A stretch of DNA of 64,000 nucleotides from Natronomonas salina. Lineage in GTDB: Archaea > Halobacteriota > Halobacteria > Halobacteriales > Haloarculaceae. Positions 34,635-43,932 of this stretch are shown piece after piece; positions within the stretch are counted from its first letter, which is position 1; the number at the start of each line of letters is the position of its first letter. Position numbers and translations under genes: made by a program. A model generated the notes under the pieces. The model had not been told where the DNA came from. It saw nothing but the letters and a program-made list of their open reading frames with translations, and made no database searches. The stretch covers positions 2,976,001 to 3,040,000 of the forward strand of contig NZ_CP058335.1 in the NCBI RefSeq assembly GCF_013391105.1, read 5' to 3'.

Positions 34635-34811
34635 TCAGATTAGTAGACCGACCACGAAAGTCAAAGCTGAAAAGAGTAGCCCGGCAATTGTCCGCCTCTT
34701 AGCCTTCCTTTCGGCCTTCTCCAATTTCTCTTCCAACTCCTCGACGTCCGCATCTGTCGCTACGGGTTCGCCATTAACGTACACGAAATCTTCGTCCCCG
34801 CTTAGCGTCAT
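34635..34811 (-). CDS. 58-aa coiled-coil tail-anchored protein
   Basis: This gene is short. ATG 34811 to TGA 34635-34637. Residues about 20-40 form a charged heptad helix (DVEELEEKLEKAERKAKRR), and about 41-58 are a single TM helix at the C-terminus (TIAGLLFSALTFVVGLLI). No family recognised; typical of small membrane-attached coiled-coil proteins on mobile elements. Confidence 0.6.
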   Translation of the reverse strand: MTLSGDEDFVYVNGEPVATDADVEELEEKLEKAERKAKRRTIAGLLFSALTFVVGLLI

Positions 34812-34964
34812 TAGCTCTCGCTCGTGGCTACTGGTACAAGAGAATTTTTCTCAGCCGTTGAGCAGGTGCAAGAGTATCTCAGTATACGACTATTGAGCAA
34901 TATTACCCGTAGAAGGGTACTGCAGCAATTCAAGCGAAATATCGCGCATCTTCCTCGTCGTGAT

Positions 34965-36251
34965 TCACTCTTTCACAGGCAGCCCGAAGGCACGCATAAG
35001 TTCCGATGGCTCGTGTAACTGGTAGCGTTCTGCTTTTTCAAGATAGTCCATAGCAGCCTGCCGGTGAGGCTCCGGATTCCCCCTGTAGGCAGCTTCTCGG
35101 GCCATTTCTATTGTCTCTTCAGCAGTCAATCGAAGAAGGTAGATGTGCTCAGCTGTCTCCTCTGCTAAGGCATACGCGTCAGACTCGTCCAATCGATTCG
35201 CGGTGCGTCGCGTGTCGATGACTCGGCTTCTTGCAGTTTCGAAATAATTAGCGGAATCTATAGCTGCAGATTCGCTAGCAGCGTAATCCCGCCTGCCATA
35301 CGCGTCGAGGGCGTTCGATAATGCGTCTTGGCCATTGCCATAAGGATCGAAGAACCCTGTATACTGGCCAATCGCGTCATTCCGGGCCCGGTAATCAGGA
35401 ATTCGGTCTTCAATGTCATCACTCATGATATGGGCCGGTTCTTCTCCATGGCCTATACCGAGTGTATGACCTAATTCGTGTTTCAGAATGGTCGTCATCC
35501 ATTCCTGACGATAACCATCTACGAGACTGATTTCTACCGTTGATGGAGCAGACTCCTGGACGTAATGAGCACAACCCGCGATACCATCCCCAGAATTCCC
35601 TCCGCAGTTCCTAATCTCTTCGACCAGGGAGATCTCTACATCCGGATCTGAGGTGTTTGGACGGTATTTGTATTCTACCGGATAGCCGGCATATTGCTCG
35701 GATTTGTTCTCCCAATAGCTGAGCGCCTCTTGCACGATCTGATCGATGTCGTGTCGCGCAGGAACTTTCTGATTCAAACAGACAGTGAGCGTCTCTTTCC
35801 CGTAGGGATTGGGATTCTCGATCTCGATATCCCGGTTAACTGAGTCATCTTCAGTTTCGATATCAACGCGGTAATGGCCACTGAAGAACACCTCCTCATC
35901 GATATACATCGAGATATCTTCCCGGTTTCCACCTTCGAGCGTGATCTCCCGAGATGCTACTATGTCACCATCGACCGATAACGTGACTGATTGCTCAGCA
36001 GTTAGATCTCCTCTATTATGGAGTTCGATGTCTCCTGATAGGGACTCGTCGTGTGACCCAATCTCGGGTAATTCGACAGCCGATACTACCAGTTCGGGAG
36101 GTTCAGGATCCGCAACTCTGAGCTCAGATTCGTAATTGTCGTCGCTAGTTTCTGCTGCTATCGTATGATAGCCTGCGCCGTATTCTTCACTATTCGCAGT
36201 GTGATTTCGTCGATTGAAAGCGTAGAGACTAATCGTAGCGTTCGTAGGCAT
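34965..36251 (-). CDS. metzincin-type metalloprotease
   Basis: 428 aa from ATG 36251, which has a purine-rich GGGGAG sequence just upstream (about 36255-36262); the frame reaches 36344. A beta-rich domain (CARDB-like: VVSAVELPEIGSHDESLSGDIELHNRGDLTAEQSVTLSVDG) is followed by the catalytic domain with HELGHTLGIGH (HExxHxxGxxH, about 275-285) and the Met-turn HIMSDD a few residues later. No signal peptide is visible, so either it is cytoplasmic or the 5' end has been lost. A helical C-terminal domain follows. It is divergent from a nuclease gene starting 49 bp away. Confidence 0.8.
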   Translation of the reverse strand: MPTNATISLYAFNRRNHTANSEEYGAGYHTIAAETSDDNYESELRVADPEPPELVVSAVELPEIGSHDESLSGDIELHNRGDLTAEQSVTLSVDGDIVASREITLEGGNREDISMYIDEEVFFSGHYRVDIETEDDSVNRDIEIENPNPYGKETLTVCLNQKVPARHDIDQIVQEALSYWENKSEQYAGYPVEYKYRPNTSDPDVEISLVEEIRNCGGNSGDGIAGCAHYVQESAPSTVEISLVDGYRQEWMTTILKHELGHTLGIGHGEEPAHIMSDDIEDRIPDYRARNDAIGQYTGFFDPYGNGQDALSNALDAYGRRDYAASESAAIDSANYFETARSRVIDTRRTANRLDESDAYALAEETAEHIYLLRLTAEETIEMAREAAYRGNPEPHRQAAMDYLEKAERYQLHEPSELMRAFGLPVKE

Positions 36252-36299
36252 CTTCTCTCCCCCGGTACTTTCAATATGAAAACAAGACCATGCTAAATT

Positions 36300-37655
36300 G
36301 TGCCAACAGCGCTCGAAGATCGCCTCGAGGATCTCAAGAATCATCTTGACATCCTCCCCGAAGCGAAAGCGCCGCCCCCGTCAATTCTCGAGGTTCTCGG
36401 TCGCAGTCACCAGGAACAGGACTGGCAACGACTGCTCTTCCACTTTCTCTCACCAGACGAGTCGCATGGGCTCGGACACGAACTGTTGGATCGATTCCTC
36501 ACTGAACTATCCGAACGCGACGATCTCGAGTACACGTTCTCCAGGTTCGATCTCGAGGATGTTCGAGTCGAGCAAGAGGTCAGTACTTCAAGAGGCCGTC
36601 CCGATGCAGTCCTCTGGAGTAACGAGGAGTGGTTCCTCTGTTGGGAACTCAAAATCGGCTCACCTGAGGGTAGCGGACAGACCCAGGCATACGTCGATCT
36701 GGACGAATTCGATGGAATCGGCCTCTCAAAGAACGACGTTCCGGAGGAAGGCCACTACTATCTCTACTTGGCGCCTGACGGCGCTGCCCCACCGCAGGCA
36801 GACGAATTCGTACCGATCTCGTGGGAGTGGGTCGTATCTATCCTCCAGTCGTTCCTTGCCGAGAGTCACGGCGAGTATCCCGCGCGAACGACAGCACAGC
36901 TCAATGACTTCATCGGGACGATCCGGAGTGAACTAACCATGACAGAATACGAGGAGAATCTCCAGGAGAAGGCGAAACTGTACGTCGATTATTACGACGA
37001 GATCGCAGCGGCGCAGGATGCATTCGAGAGTCAGTGGGCTGACTTCACGAACAATTGGGGGACACGGCTCGCGGGGACCCTGGACACAGCTGAGGTCGTC
37101 GACGACCCAGATATCCCGGACCGCTATGCAGCTGTGGAATTCGGCGGAGGGGACGGCGAGCGAGATCGATGGATCTTCCGACAGGGGATGTCTGACTGGG
37201 GTGGAATCCTGAAGGACGGCTGGTGGAGACGCACTGATACGCTATCGAACACCTTCGTCAAACCGGATAACGGTGAGATGGCCGGCGTGAGCCTCTACCA
37301 TCGACTGAAGCAAAATCGCGACCTGGCTCTCGAGGACGGAACCCTGGAGATACAGTTCTGGCATTCCTCAGCGAATTCTACAGAGTTCAGGACGGCGTTC
37401 AACAGAAACCTCGCTGCCCGTGAAGAGGAGCTGAGAAGCGCTCTCCCGGCCGTGGCTGAATTGCCATCCATCACAAAATCCAAAGGAAATCTCTTCACAA
37501 CGAGATACGACATTCGTCAGAGCGGTTCTGACGACTTCTTCCAGGCGTATACGGAGACGTTAGAGGAGGCGTTTCTTGATTTGGTAGTAACTCAGGATGA
37601 GTTTGTCAAAATCATCGACGAAGTCTACGCCGAATCGTTTGCTATGCATCAATAA
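36300..37655 (+). CDS. PD-(D/E)XK nuclease family protein (PDDEXK_4-like) no. 2
   Basis: 451 aa from GTG 36300. Core at about 85-135: HFLSPDESHGLGHELLDRFL, RGRPDAVLWSNEEWFLCWELKIGSPEGSGQTQAYVD, matching no. 1 at 30046 in the same motifs (D...ELK, SPEG.GQT). C-terminal half is helical/beta and only weakly similar to no. 1. A solo nuclease of restriction or anti-phage type is plausible. Its GTG start is only 49 bp from the divergent metzincin gene start, so the promoters overlap. Confidence 0.8.
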   Translation: MPTALEDRLEDLKNHLDILPEAKAPPPSILEVLGRSHQEQDWQRLLFHFLSPDESHGLGHELLDRFLTELSERDDLEYTFSRFDLEDVRVEQEVSTSRGRPDAVLWSNEEWFLCWELKIGSPEGSGQTQAYVDLDEFDGIGLSKNDVPEEGHYYLYLAPDGAAPPQADEFVPISWEWVVSILQSFLAESHGEYPARTTAQLNDFIGTIRSELTMTEYEENLQEKAKLYVDYYDEIAAAQDAFESQWADFTNNWGTRLAGTLDTAEVVDDPDIPDRYAAVEFGGGDGERDRWIFRQGMSDWGGILKDGWWRRTDTLSNTFVKPDNGEMAGVSLYHRLKQNRDLALEDGTLEIQFWHSSANSTEFRTAFNRNLAAREEELRSALPAVAELPSITKSKGNLFTTRYDIRQSGSDDFFQAYTETLEEAFLDLVVTQDEFVKIIDEVYAESFAMHQ

Positions 37656-37939
37656 CGCCCTGAGGATGGCCCGGATATCTGAAGTCGCACTCGCCGTGTT
37701 GGTATACGGTTCCGTATGGAGGACAGCTCTCGATGCATACGAGAAGATCTGATTCCGTTCGTCGAGATGGCTTTCGACCCTGATGGGTTCTTCACCCTTC
37801 TTGCGTCCCCGGAATACTCCACGAAACGCGCGACAAGCGACGCCAGGTCGCCGTTGACAGTTGTTCTGTAGTCGAATAGAAACTCTATTTCATTACTGCG
37901 GGCAATACATATTCCCGCTGGCTCCCGTATAGCGTAGCC

Positions 37940-38747
37940 ATGACTACAGAATCATCAACCGAAGACACTGCCGTTGAGGTCAGTCAGGACGGCTACGTTG
38001 CCACAATCCATCTCGACAGACCCGAGCAATTGAACACCTTTAGCACGAAGCTCGCACACGATCTCGATGACGCCCTCCACCGTCTCGACGAGGACCCAGC
38101 AGTCCGCGCAATCGTGATCGTCGGGAACGGAGACGCGTTCTCCGCTGGCATCGATGTCTCCGAGCACGCTTCCCTCGACGGAGAGGACGCTTACGAGACC
38201 TGGGTCAGCCAGATGGAACAGCCGTTCCACACGCTCGCGGAGATCGGAACCCCGGTCGTGGCCGCCGCTCACGGCCACGCCGCGGCGAACGGGATCGGAC
38301 TCCTCGCCGCGAGCGATCTCGCCGTCGCCGCCGAGGATACGAAACTCGGCGCGACTGCCCCGAAGGTCGGCCTGTTCTGTATGGGCCCGGCCGTTCCACT
38401 GCGGGAGACGCTGACCCCGGAAACGGTGTCTCGAACTGCTGCTCACCGGCAACCTGATCGACGCCGCGACGGCGGCGGACTGGGGACTACTCAACCGCGT
38501 CGTCCCGTCAGGCGAACACGTCGATGCCGCACGAGAACTTGCGGAGACGATCGCCTCGAAGAGCCCGATGGCCGTCCAGATGGGCAAGACAGCCTTCTAC
38601 GAGATGGCCGACATGGACTACCACGATGCCATCGAGTACTCCAACGAGCGATTCGCGGCCGTCTGCGCGACCGACGACGCACGCGAAGGGATCGCCGCGT
38701 TCCTGGACGGCGACCCATTTGACGCCGACGAGTGGCCCGGCGAGTAA
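37940..38747 (+). pseudogene. enoyl-CoA hydratase/isomerase with a frameshift
   Basis: The first frame (37940 on) reads a crotonase: VATIHLDRPEQLNTFSTKLAHDL, GDAFSAGIDVSEHAS, VVAAAHGHAAANGIGLLAASDLAVAAEDTKLGATAPKVGLF. At about 38411-38420 it should continue K-R-C-LELLLTGNLIDA, which is present in another frame (read from GTC TCG to CTC GAA) through WGLLNRVVPSGEHVDAARELAE to TAA 38745-38747. The sequence gACCCCGGAAACGG needs one C fewer (ACCCGG) to restore the frame, so a single C insertion in a short C run. Total 808 nt = 269 codons + 1. Either real decay or an assembly/sequencing error. Confidence 0.87.
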
Positions 38748-38873
38748 GGATAACGGCATCTATGTCTACCATCTAGTAGTTTGACTGATTTAGAGCGATA
38801 TCGATGGTGTCCTGAGTCTACTGCTGTGGATCGTTGAAGGGATAATTCGGAAACGTCTGCTTCGAGGACGTGT

Positions 38874-40643
38874 TCAGTCGTCGGCGCTTACCGGACGGAC
38901 CTGTCCAGGCGTAACGGGATTGAACCGGATTATCGCGTCGAACTCGTGGTCACTGAGACGGGACCGACCCGCGATGCCTCGGGCGTCGCGTGCTTGGAGT
39001 TCGCGTCGGATGAACCACTCCGCAACGAGTGCCTCCCTCGCATCGTCGTTCCGTTCGAGGCTCCACTCGGCCCGTTCCAGAAGGAGGACTGCGGCAGTGA
39101 CGTCGAAGATGTAGTCGGCAAGTTCTTTTGCCTCGAATTGAGCGGTGTCCCTCCCCGCGGTCGCGATCGTACCGAACGCATCTTCGAGACCATCGAGTTC
39201 GTCCCTGGCCGTCTCCACGGTGGCTTCGAGAGCGGATTCGTCGATCTCGTCGAGCCGCGTCTCCAGTTCAGTCAGAAGGGATTCATGGGCCTGTTCGGAG
39301 ACCATCGCCCGCAGAACGTCCAGCGCCATGATGTTCGAAGGACCCTCCCAGATGGGCAGCACCTGTGCGTTCCGAAGGAGTCGCGGGTTGACGAACTCCT
39401 CGACGTAGCCGTTGCCGCCGCGGATCTCCATCGCGTAGGTGGCGGTGTCGACGGCCATTCGGGCAGTCTTGTACTTCGCGACGGGAATCAAGATCCGCAT
39501 CAGGGCGTGGGCCGCATGGTCTTCGTCACCCTGCTTGAGGGCGCGTTCCCTGGCGCCGAACTGTGCGGCCGCCTCGAACGTAACTGCCATCGCTGCCTCG
39601 TGATCGACGGCCATGTTGACGAGGTCACGCTGCATCAGTGGCTGCTCAGCAAGCTTGCCCCCGAACGCCTCTCGGTTTGCCGTGTGGACCTTCGCTTCGA
39701 GCAGCGACCGCCCCATCCCGCCGATGCTCCCGATGGCGTTGTACAATCGCTCGACGTTGAGCATCTCGGACATGTACTTGAAGCCCCGCTCGGGTTCGCC
39801 GACGAGAGACGCCTCTGCGCCTTCGAATTCGATCTCGCCGGTCGGGACGCTCTTCGTGCCGAGTTTGTCCTTGAGCCGACGATACTCCATATCGTTCAAC
39901 TCGCCGTCGGTCGTCTCTCGGTCGAATAGGAACAGCGAGAGCCCCTCGGTGCCGGCTGGGGCGTCCGGACGGCGGGCAAGCACTAGCGCTGCACTGGAGT
40001 CGATATTCGAGCAGAACCACTTCTCGCCGTACAATTCGTAGATCCTCTCGTCATCTGTCGGTTCTGCGCGAACCTCGTTGGCGCCGACGTCCGAGCCACC
40101 CTGCTTCTCAGTAAGGAACATTGCGCCGGTCTCCAGGTCGTCGTACTCACGCGTCGTCAGCGCGTCGTAGTACTCGTCCAGCGTCCCGTCGTCGAACTTC
40201 TCGAGGACGATCGCGGCGCCGCCGGTCATCGCCGCTGGACAGCTGAGTCCGACGCTCGAACTGCAGTCCATGAGATAGAACTGGGCGAGGTGGGCGACCT
40301 GCGAGAGGGGTTCGTCCATGCCTGGTGGTGCCGAGAACCGGTTGGCGATCACGCCGTGTTCGTAGACGAGTCGTTCATTCTCCAGGTGGGCAGGATGGTA
40401 GTCGACCTCGTTGATCCGCTCGCCGTTCCGGTCGTACGTCCGGAGTTCAGGTGGATTCTCCTCGACTACGTCGGCGTTGTTCGTGACAGTGGTTCCGATC
40501 AGTTCCCCGAACGACGAGAGGAGGTCTTCGAGGCCGTCAGCGTCGCACCGTCGTTCGACCGTCCGCTGGAGCGCCCGGTCGTACTCCCAGTAGTTACAGT
40601 CCCGCCCACGTTCGAGCGCAGAATAATCGAGTGGGTCTGCCAT
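38874..40643 (-). CDS. AidB-like acyl-CoA dehydrogenase family protein
   Basis: 589 aa from ATG 40643 (the frame opens at 40667; MADPLDYSALERGRD is the better N-terminus). Larger than classical dehydrogenases, with an N-terminal extension and a C-terminal helical extension, as in AidB. FAD loop FLTEKQGGSDVGANEV, KWFCSNIDSS, and the C-terminal AMEIRGGNGYVEEFVNPRLLRNAQVLPIWEGPSNI, which retains the catalytic Glu (WEGP). It is convergent with the frameshifted hydratase, so a fatty-acid or aromatic acyl-CoA set may have been carried here. Substrate unknown; AidB proteins also bind DNA. Confidence 0.87.
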   Translation of the reverse strand: MADPLDYSALERGRDCNYWEYDRALQRTVERRCDADGLEDLLSSFGELIGTTVTNNADVVEENPPELRTYDRNGERINEVDYHPAHLENERLVYEHGVIANRFSAPPGMDEPLSQVAHLAQFYLMDCSSSVGLSCPAAMTGGAAIVLEKFDDGTLDEYYDALTTREYDDLETGAMFLTEKQGGSDVGANEVRAEPTDDERIYELYGEKWFCSNIDSSAALVLARRPDAPAGTEGLSLFLFDRETTDGELNDMEYRRLKDKLGTKSVPTGEIEFEGAEASLVGEPERGFKYMSEMLNVERLYNAIGSIGGMGRSLLEAKVHTANREAFGGKLAEQPLMQRDLVNMAVDHEAAMAVTFEAAAQFGARERALKQGDEDHAAHALMRILIPVAKYKTARMAVDTATYAMEIRGGNGYVEEFVNPRLLRNAQVLPIWEGPSNIMALDVLRAMVSEQAHESLLTELETRLDEIDESALEATVETARDELDGLEDAFGTIATAGRDTAQFEAKELADYIFDVTAAVLLLERAEWSLERNDDAREALVAEWFIRRELQARDARGIAGRSRLSDHEFDAIIRFNPVTPGQVRPVSADD

Positions 40644-40706
40644 AGACTCACATGGTGCCCCCGCCATGTAAAGCTACAGTCGGCGAGACGGCAAAGCGCT
40701 CGCCTC

Positions 40707-42071
40707 TCAGACGATGCCGGCCACGGTGAGGAGGGCGAACAGACTTCCGAACAGCAGCAGGGCGACGCCAGCCATGAGCTTGGGGTTCTCCATCGCCTTC
40801 TCGTGGATCGGCATCTCGGCGTAGACCCCGCGGAAGGCATCCAGGTTCGCCTCGTCGTAGAAGTACTTCGTGCTGAACATGAACGTCTCCGTTACTGCAC
40901 AGCCCGTACAGATCGGCTCCCCTTCCAGTCGCTCGGTTTTCGTGTGGCGTTCGCAGCTGATACTCCCGCAGTTCTCGCAGTAGGTGTACGTCTCGCTTCC
41001 GCCGGAGGTGTCGCAATGGACGCACCGGTGGACGCCGTCGGCAATTGTGACTCTGGATGGCCCGGCAGCGAAGTACTCGTAGGGGTAGTCGTATTCCTGG
41101 AGGGTCACTTCCTGACGTACCTGCGGCAGGTATACCGGTTCGATTGATTGAACCGAGATATCCGAACGGTTCGGTTCGCAGGTCTTGGTGTACGTCACGT
41201 TGTTGTCGCCGGTGTACCGTACGGTGGTCCGGTGATGGTCCTGTAACTGCTCGACGGACCAGTCTTTGTACTCGGTCTGGGTCTTCCCGAAGCGCCGCGT
41301 TTCGACCTCGTCGAAGACGGACGTGAAGCTGTCGTCCTCGAGTTTGACCGTCGCGTTGCGGTTTCGGAAGACGAGGTTGGCGACGTCGCTGTCGGCGACC
41401 GATGGCCGGCCTGGTTCGGCGTGGACGACCACGCGATTCCGGTCATTGATTCGGTGGATGACGCCGACCGACGTCTCGAAGACCGCGTTCGTGTCGGCCG
41501 TCACGGCAACGACAGGCCGGAACGTCACTGCTGTATGCGGTTCTGGGAGGGCATCGGAGTCGATGTTCTCGACGTCCGCGAAGGTTTCCTTGAGTGGCGC
41601 CGAGACGGGGTTCGTCGAATCGTGCGGTCGGAGAGTCTCGTCACAGAGGATCTCGATGCGGCCGTTGTAGAGGTCGAGACCGATCTCGTCGGCGACCGAG
41701 CGGAGATCGGTGCCATCGAGGAGTTCGATCGGATACGGGTCGTCGTTGCGTCGTAATGCTTCTGCGTACTCCTGGGCAGGGTTCGTGAACCGGCCGGTGG
41801 TCGCGATCATCCCGCGTTTCGGGCCGTCGAAGTCGAACGTCGCGACTGCCGAGTGGAGCTTCTGGAGGACCGGCCGGCCAACGGTGGCAGTGTGTTTGCA
41901 TTCGACGACAATCGCTCGACGGGTCCCGTCGACGACCTCTTCCATCATGATGTCCCGCCCCTCGTCGGCCGTCCGGTCAGCCTGCCGGACGTTCTCGTAG
42001 CCGAGTTCGCGGAAGACGTCTTCCATGAGGTCCTCGAACTCGTAGCCCGAGAGTTCGTCTAGAACGGCCAT
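40707..42071 (-). CDS. membrane-anchored Mrr-like restriction endonuclease
   Basis: 454 aa. N-terminal Mrr-type PD-(D/E)XK domain (about 1-130): GYEFEDLMEDVFRELGYENVRQADRTADEGRDIMME, then AIVVECKHTATVGRPVLQKLHSAV, RGMIATTGRFTNPAQEYAEAL; D..ECK catalytic triad is present. A middle unknown domain follows, then zinc-ribbon Cys pairs (CVHCD, CENCGSISC, CTGC, about 345-400), and one TM helix at the end (LMAGVALLLFGSLFALLTVAGI). Mrr enzymes cut modified DNA; a membrane tether would put it where DNA enters. It is divergent from the TFB gene, 136 bp apart. Confidence 0.85.
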   Translation of the reverse strand: MAVLDELSGYEFEDLMEDVFRELGYENVRQADRTADEGRDIMMEEVVDGTRRAIVVECKHTATVGRPVLQKLHSAVATFDFDGPKRGMIATTGRFTNPAQEYAEALRRNDDPYPIELLDGTDLRSVADEIGLDLYNGRIEILCDETLRPHDSTNPVSAPLKETFADVENIDSDALPEPHTAVTFRPVVAVTADTNAVFETSVGVIHRINDRNRVVVHAEPGRPSVADSDVANLVFRNRNATVKLEDDSFTSVFDEVETRRFGKTQTEYKDWSVEQLQDHHRTTVRYTGDNNVTYTKTCEPNRSDISVQSIEPVYLPQVRQEVTLQEYDYPYEYFAAGPSRVTIADGVHRCVHCDTSGGSETYTYCENCGSISCERHTKTERLEGEPICTGCAVTETFMFSTKYFYDEANLDAFRGVYAEMPIHEKAMENPKLMAGVALLLFGSLFALLTVAGIV

Positions 42072-42150
42072 CTGCTGGTTGGATGCAAGATACCGAGGAA
42101 TGGTAAATGTACCACCTCGGTTTGAGTTCCGAACGTGTGCGTTGGAGAAC

Positions 42151-42180
42151 GGTTTTTCTGCCCCCTGACGGGCGAGGGGC
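42151..42180 (+). promoter_or_regulatory. GGTTT + CGGG-loop hairpin promoter element, copy 4 (TFB)
   Basis: GGTTTTTCT (42151-42159), arms GCCCC (42160-42164) and GGGGC (42176-42180) around loop CTGACGGGCGA. TTT to CGGG is 16 nt. TFB ATG at 42208. Confidence 0.7.
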
Positions 42181-42207
42181 GCAGGATTGCGTGCCTCGTG
42201 ACGTGAG

Positions 42208-43140
42208 ATGGCTTCGAGAGATACCTACGAGCGAACGTTCGACGAAGACGTACAGCAAGCCGACCAGAACACGTGTCCGGAGTGCAGTGGGCGCGTGACG
42301 ACCAACGCCTATGAAACCATCTGTGAAGATTGTGGGCTGGTCATCGACGACGAACAGATCGACCACGGACCGGAGTGGCGCGAGTTCGCTGACGACCAGA
42401 CGAACAGCCGACGGACGGGGTCGCCGAACACAGTCGCGCGGCACGACCGTGGCATCGGCACCGAGATTGGCTGGAATCGAGACAGCAGTGGCCGGCAACT
42501 GTCACAGGAGAAGCGACGACAGCTCGTCCGCCTTCGACGGGAGCACAAGCGGGCGAAGGCGGACTCGACGGCCGATCGAAACCAGATCCAGGGATTGGTG
42601 GATATCCGGCGGATGACGGCTGCCCTCGGTCTGGGTCGGAGTATCCGTGATCAGGCTTGTCAGCTGTTTCGAACGGCACAGAACAACGACCTGCTCCGCG
42701 GGCGGTCGATCGAAGCAATCGCTGCAGCGTGCGTCTACGCGGTGTGTCGGCTCAATGAACAGCCACGGCCCTTCGAGGCGATCGCGACGGTCTCGAAGAT
42801 GTCTCTCGATCGGATTCGTCACAGCTACGGAATCTTGAACCGGGAGCTGGATCTTCCGGTGCCACCTGTCGGTCCGAAGCAGTATCTCCCGCAGATCGCT
42901 TCGGCCGTCGACGCACACACCGAGACGGAACGCCGCGCTCGGGAACTACTCGAGCGGGCTGACGATCGAGCCGTCGCGAACGGCCAGAACCCGATGGGGG
43001 CTGCAGCGGGAGCCCTCTATCTTGCCTCACGGCAGACGGGCGAGTACATCAAGCAGGAGACGATCGCCACGGCAGCGGACGTTGCGGCAGTGACCGTCCG
43101 AAAGCGGTATCGGGACCTACAGTCTGTCGTAGCGACCTAG
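42208..43140 (+). CDS. tfb: transcription initiation factor IIB (TFB), accessory copy
   Basis: 310 aa. An N-terminal zinc ribbon (CPECSGRVTTNAYETICEDCG, about 24-44) is followed by the B-reader/linker with WREFADDQTNSRRTG (about 57-71), then two cyclin folds (IQGLVDIRRMTAALGLGRSIRDQACQLFRTAQ... and LPQIASAVDAHTETERRARELLERADDRAVANGQNPMGAAAGALYLASRQTG). TFB recruits RNA polymerase at TBP-bound TATA/BRE promoters. Haloarchaea carry several; this one is accessory and has a CGGG-loop element in its own promoter, which is compatible with autoregulation and with directing the other five element-bearing genes (inference). Confidence 0.88.
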   Translation: MASRDTYERTFDEDVQQADQNTCPECSGRVTTNAYETICEDCGLVIDDEQIDHGPEWREFADDQTNSRRTGSPNTVARHDRGIGTEIGWNRDSSGRQLSQEKRRQLVRLRREHKRAKADSTADRNQIQGLVDIRRMTAALGLGRSIRDQACQLFRTAQNNDLLRGRSIEAIAAACVYAVCRLNEQPRPFEAIATVSKMSLDRIRHSYGILNRELDLPVPPVGPKQYLPQIASAVDAHTETERRARELLERADDRAVANGQNPMGAAAGALYLASRQTGEYIKQETIATAADVAAVTVRKRYRDLQSVVAT

Positions 43141-43295
43141 CGGAGAGCGCTCATAGATCCTGAAGTGTCGGAGAATGGGGTTGGACGGAAGGACACTTGC
43201 CCGAGGCTAATCCTGTGAATCGGTCATTGTAGAACAGGCGCCTAGTATCGAGGTTTAGCTGAGTGTTTTAGTTCTGTATCACTAACCCGTTATGT

Positions 43296-43706
43296 ATGCC
43301 TCTGATAGCAGCCGGAAAGGGGTCGGTAGCAGCAACAGCACGATGGCTGCACGGATTGTGGGAGTATTACCGTGAATACACCCATACCGCGATACTTACA
43401 GCTTCAGCGGCGGCGCTTACCGCATTTGGACTGCTTATCTTCATCGACCGACTCTTTGTGTTGCTGGCGATTGCCGCCTATATCTGCCCCCCTCTTATCC
43501 TCTATAGTCTTGATGCTGATGCCGGAAAAACGCCAAGCTCATCAGAGTCAGCTACCGACCGTGCCGATTCGAGGACGAGTTCGGGTGCCGGCATGGATAG
43601 CGATGACGGGGACAGTGATTCCGATAGTGACGATGGAGACGCTGATTCGGATGGAACAGATGCTGATGCAGATGCTGACGATGGAGATTCCGACACAGAT
43701 GGGTGA
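43296..43706 (+). CDS. two-TM protein with Asp/Ser-rich tail
   Basis: 136 aa from ATG 43296. Two adjacent TM helices at about 34-51 (ILTASAAALTAFGLLIFI) and about 53-70 (RLFVLLAIAAYICPPLIL), then a long tail of repeated Asp-Ser-Asp-Gly and Asp-Ala units (from about residue 88). Tail composition is a salt-adapted linker or surface stalk. Function unknown; follows TFB by 155 bp. Confidence 0.55.
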   Translation: MPLIAAGKGSVAATARWLHGLWEYYREYTHTAILTASAAALTAFGLLIFIDRLFVLLAIAAYICPPLILYSLDADAGKTPSSSESATDRADSRTSSGAGMDSDDGDSDSDSDDGDADSDGTDADADADDGDSDTDG

Positions 43707-43932
43707 CCGTCTGGTATACTCTCTTCGTCTCTATTGGCCAAAATCTCTCTATCGATAGATAAGCAAGCCGAGTAGTTCAGCTGTTTCAACCTCGTTGCAT
43801 TGGATGCATCCGTCCTCCAGTTCAGTCTGTACAGGGATCGAATGGGTCGGTCGGTACAGCCTGCGTAGCGTCCGACCCCCAATGGAGCCATCCATTCCCT
43901 GCAAGAGCGGCGATGAACGCCCCTCTGGTGGC

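Noticed and set aside
37716-37871. 51-codon plus-strand frame starting MEDSSRCIRED
   Set aside because: Acceptable composition but no similarity recognised and no regulatory context; could be a remnant.
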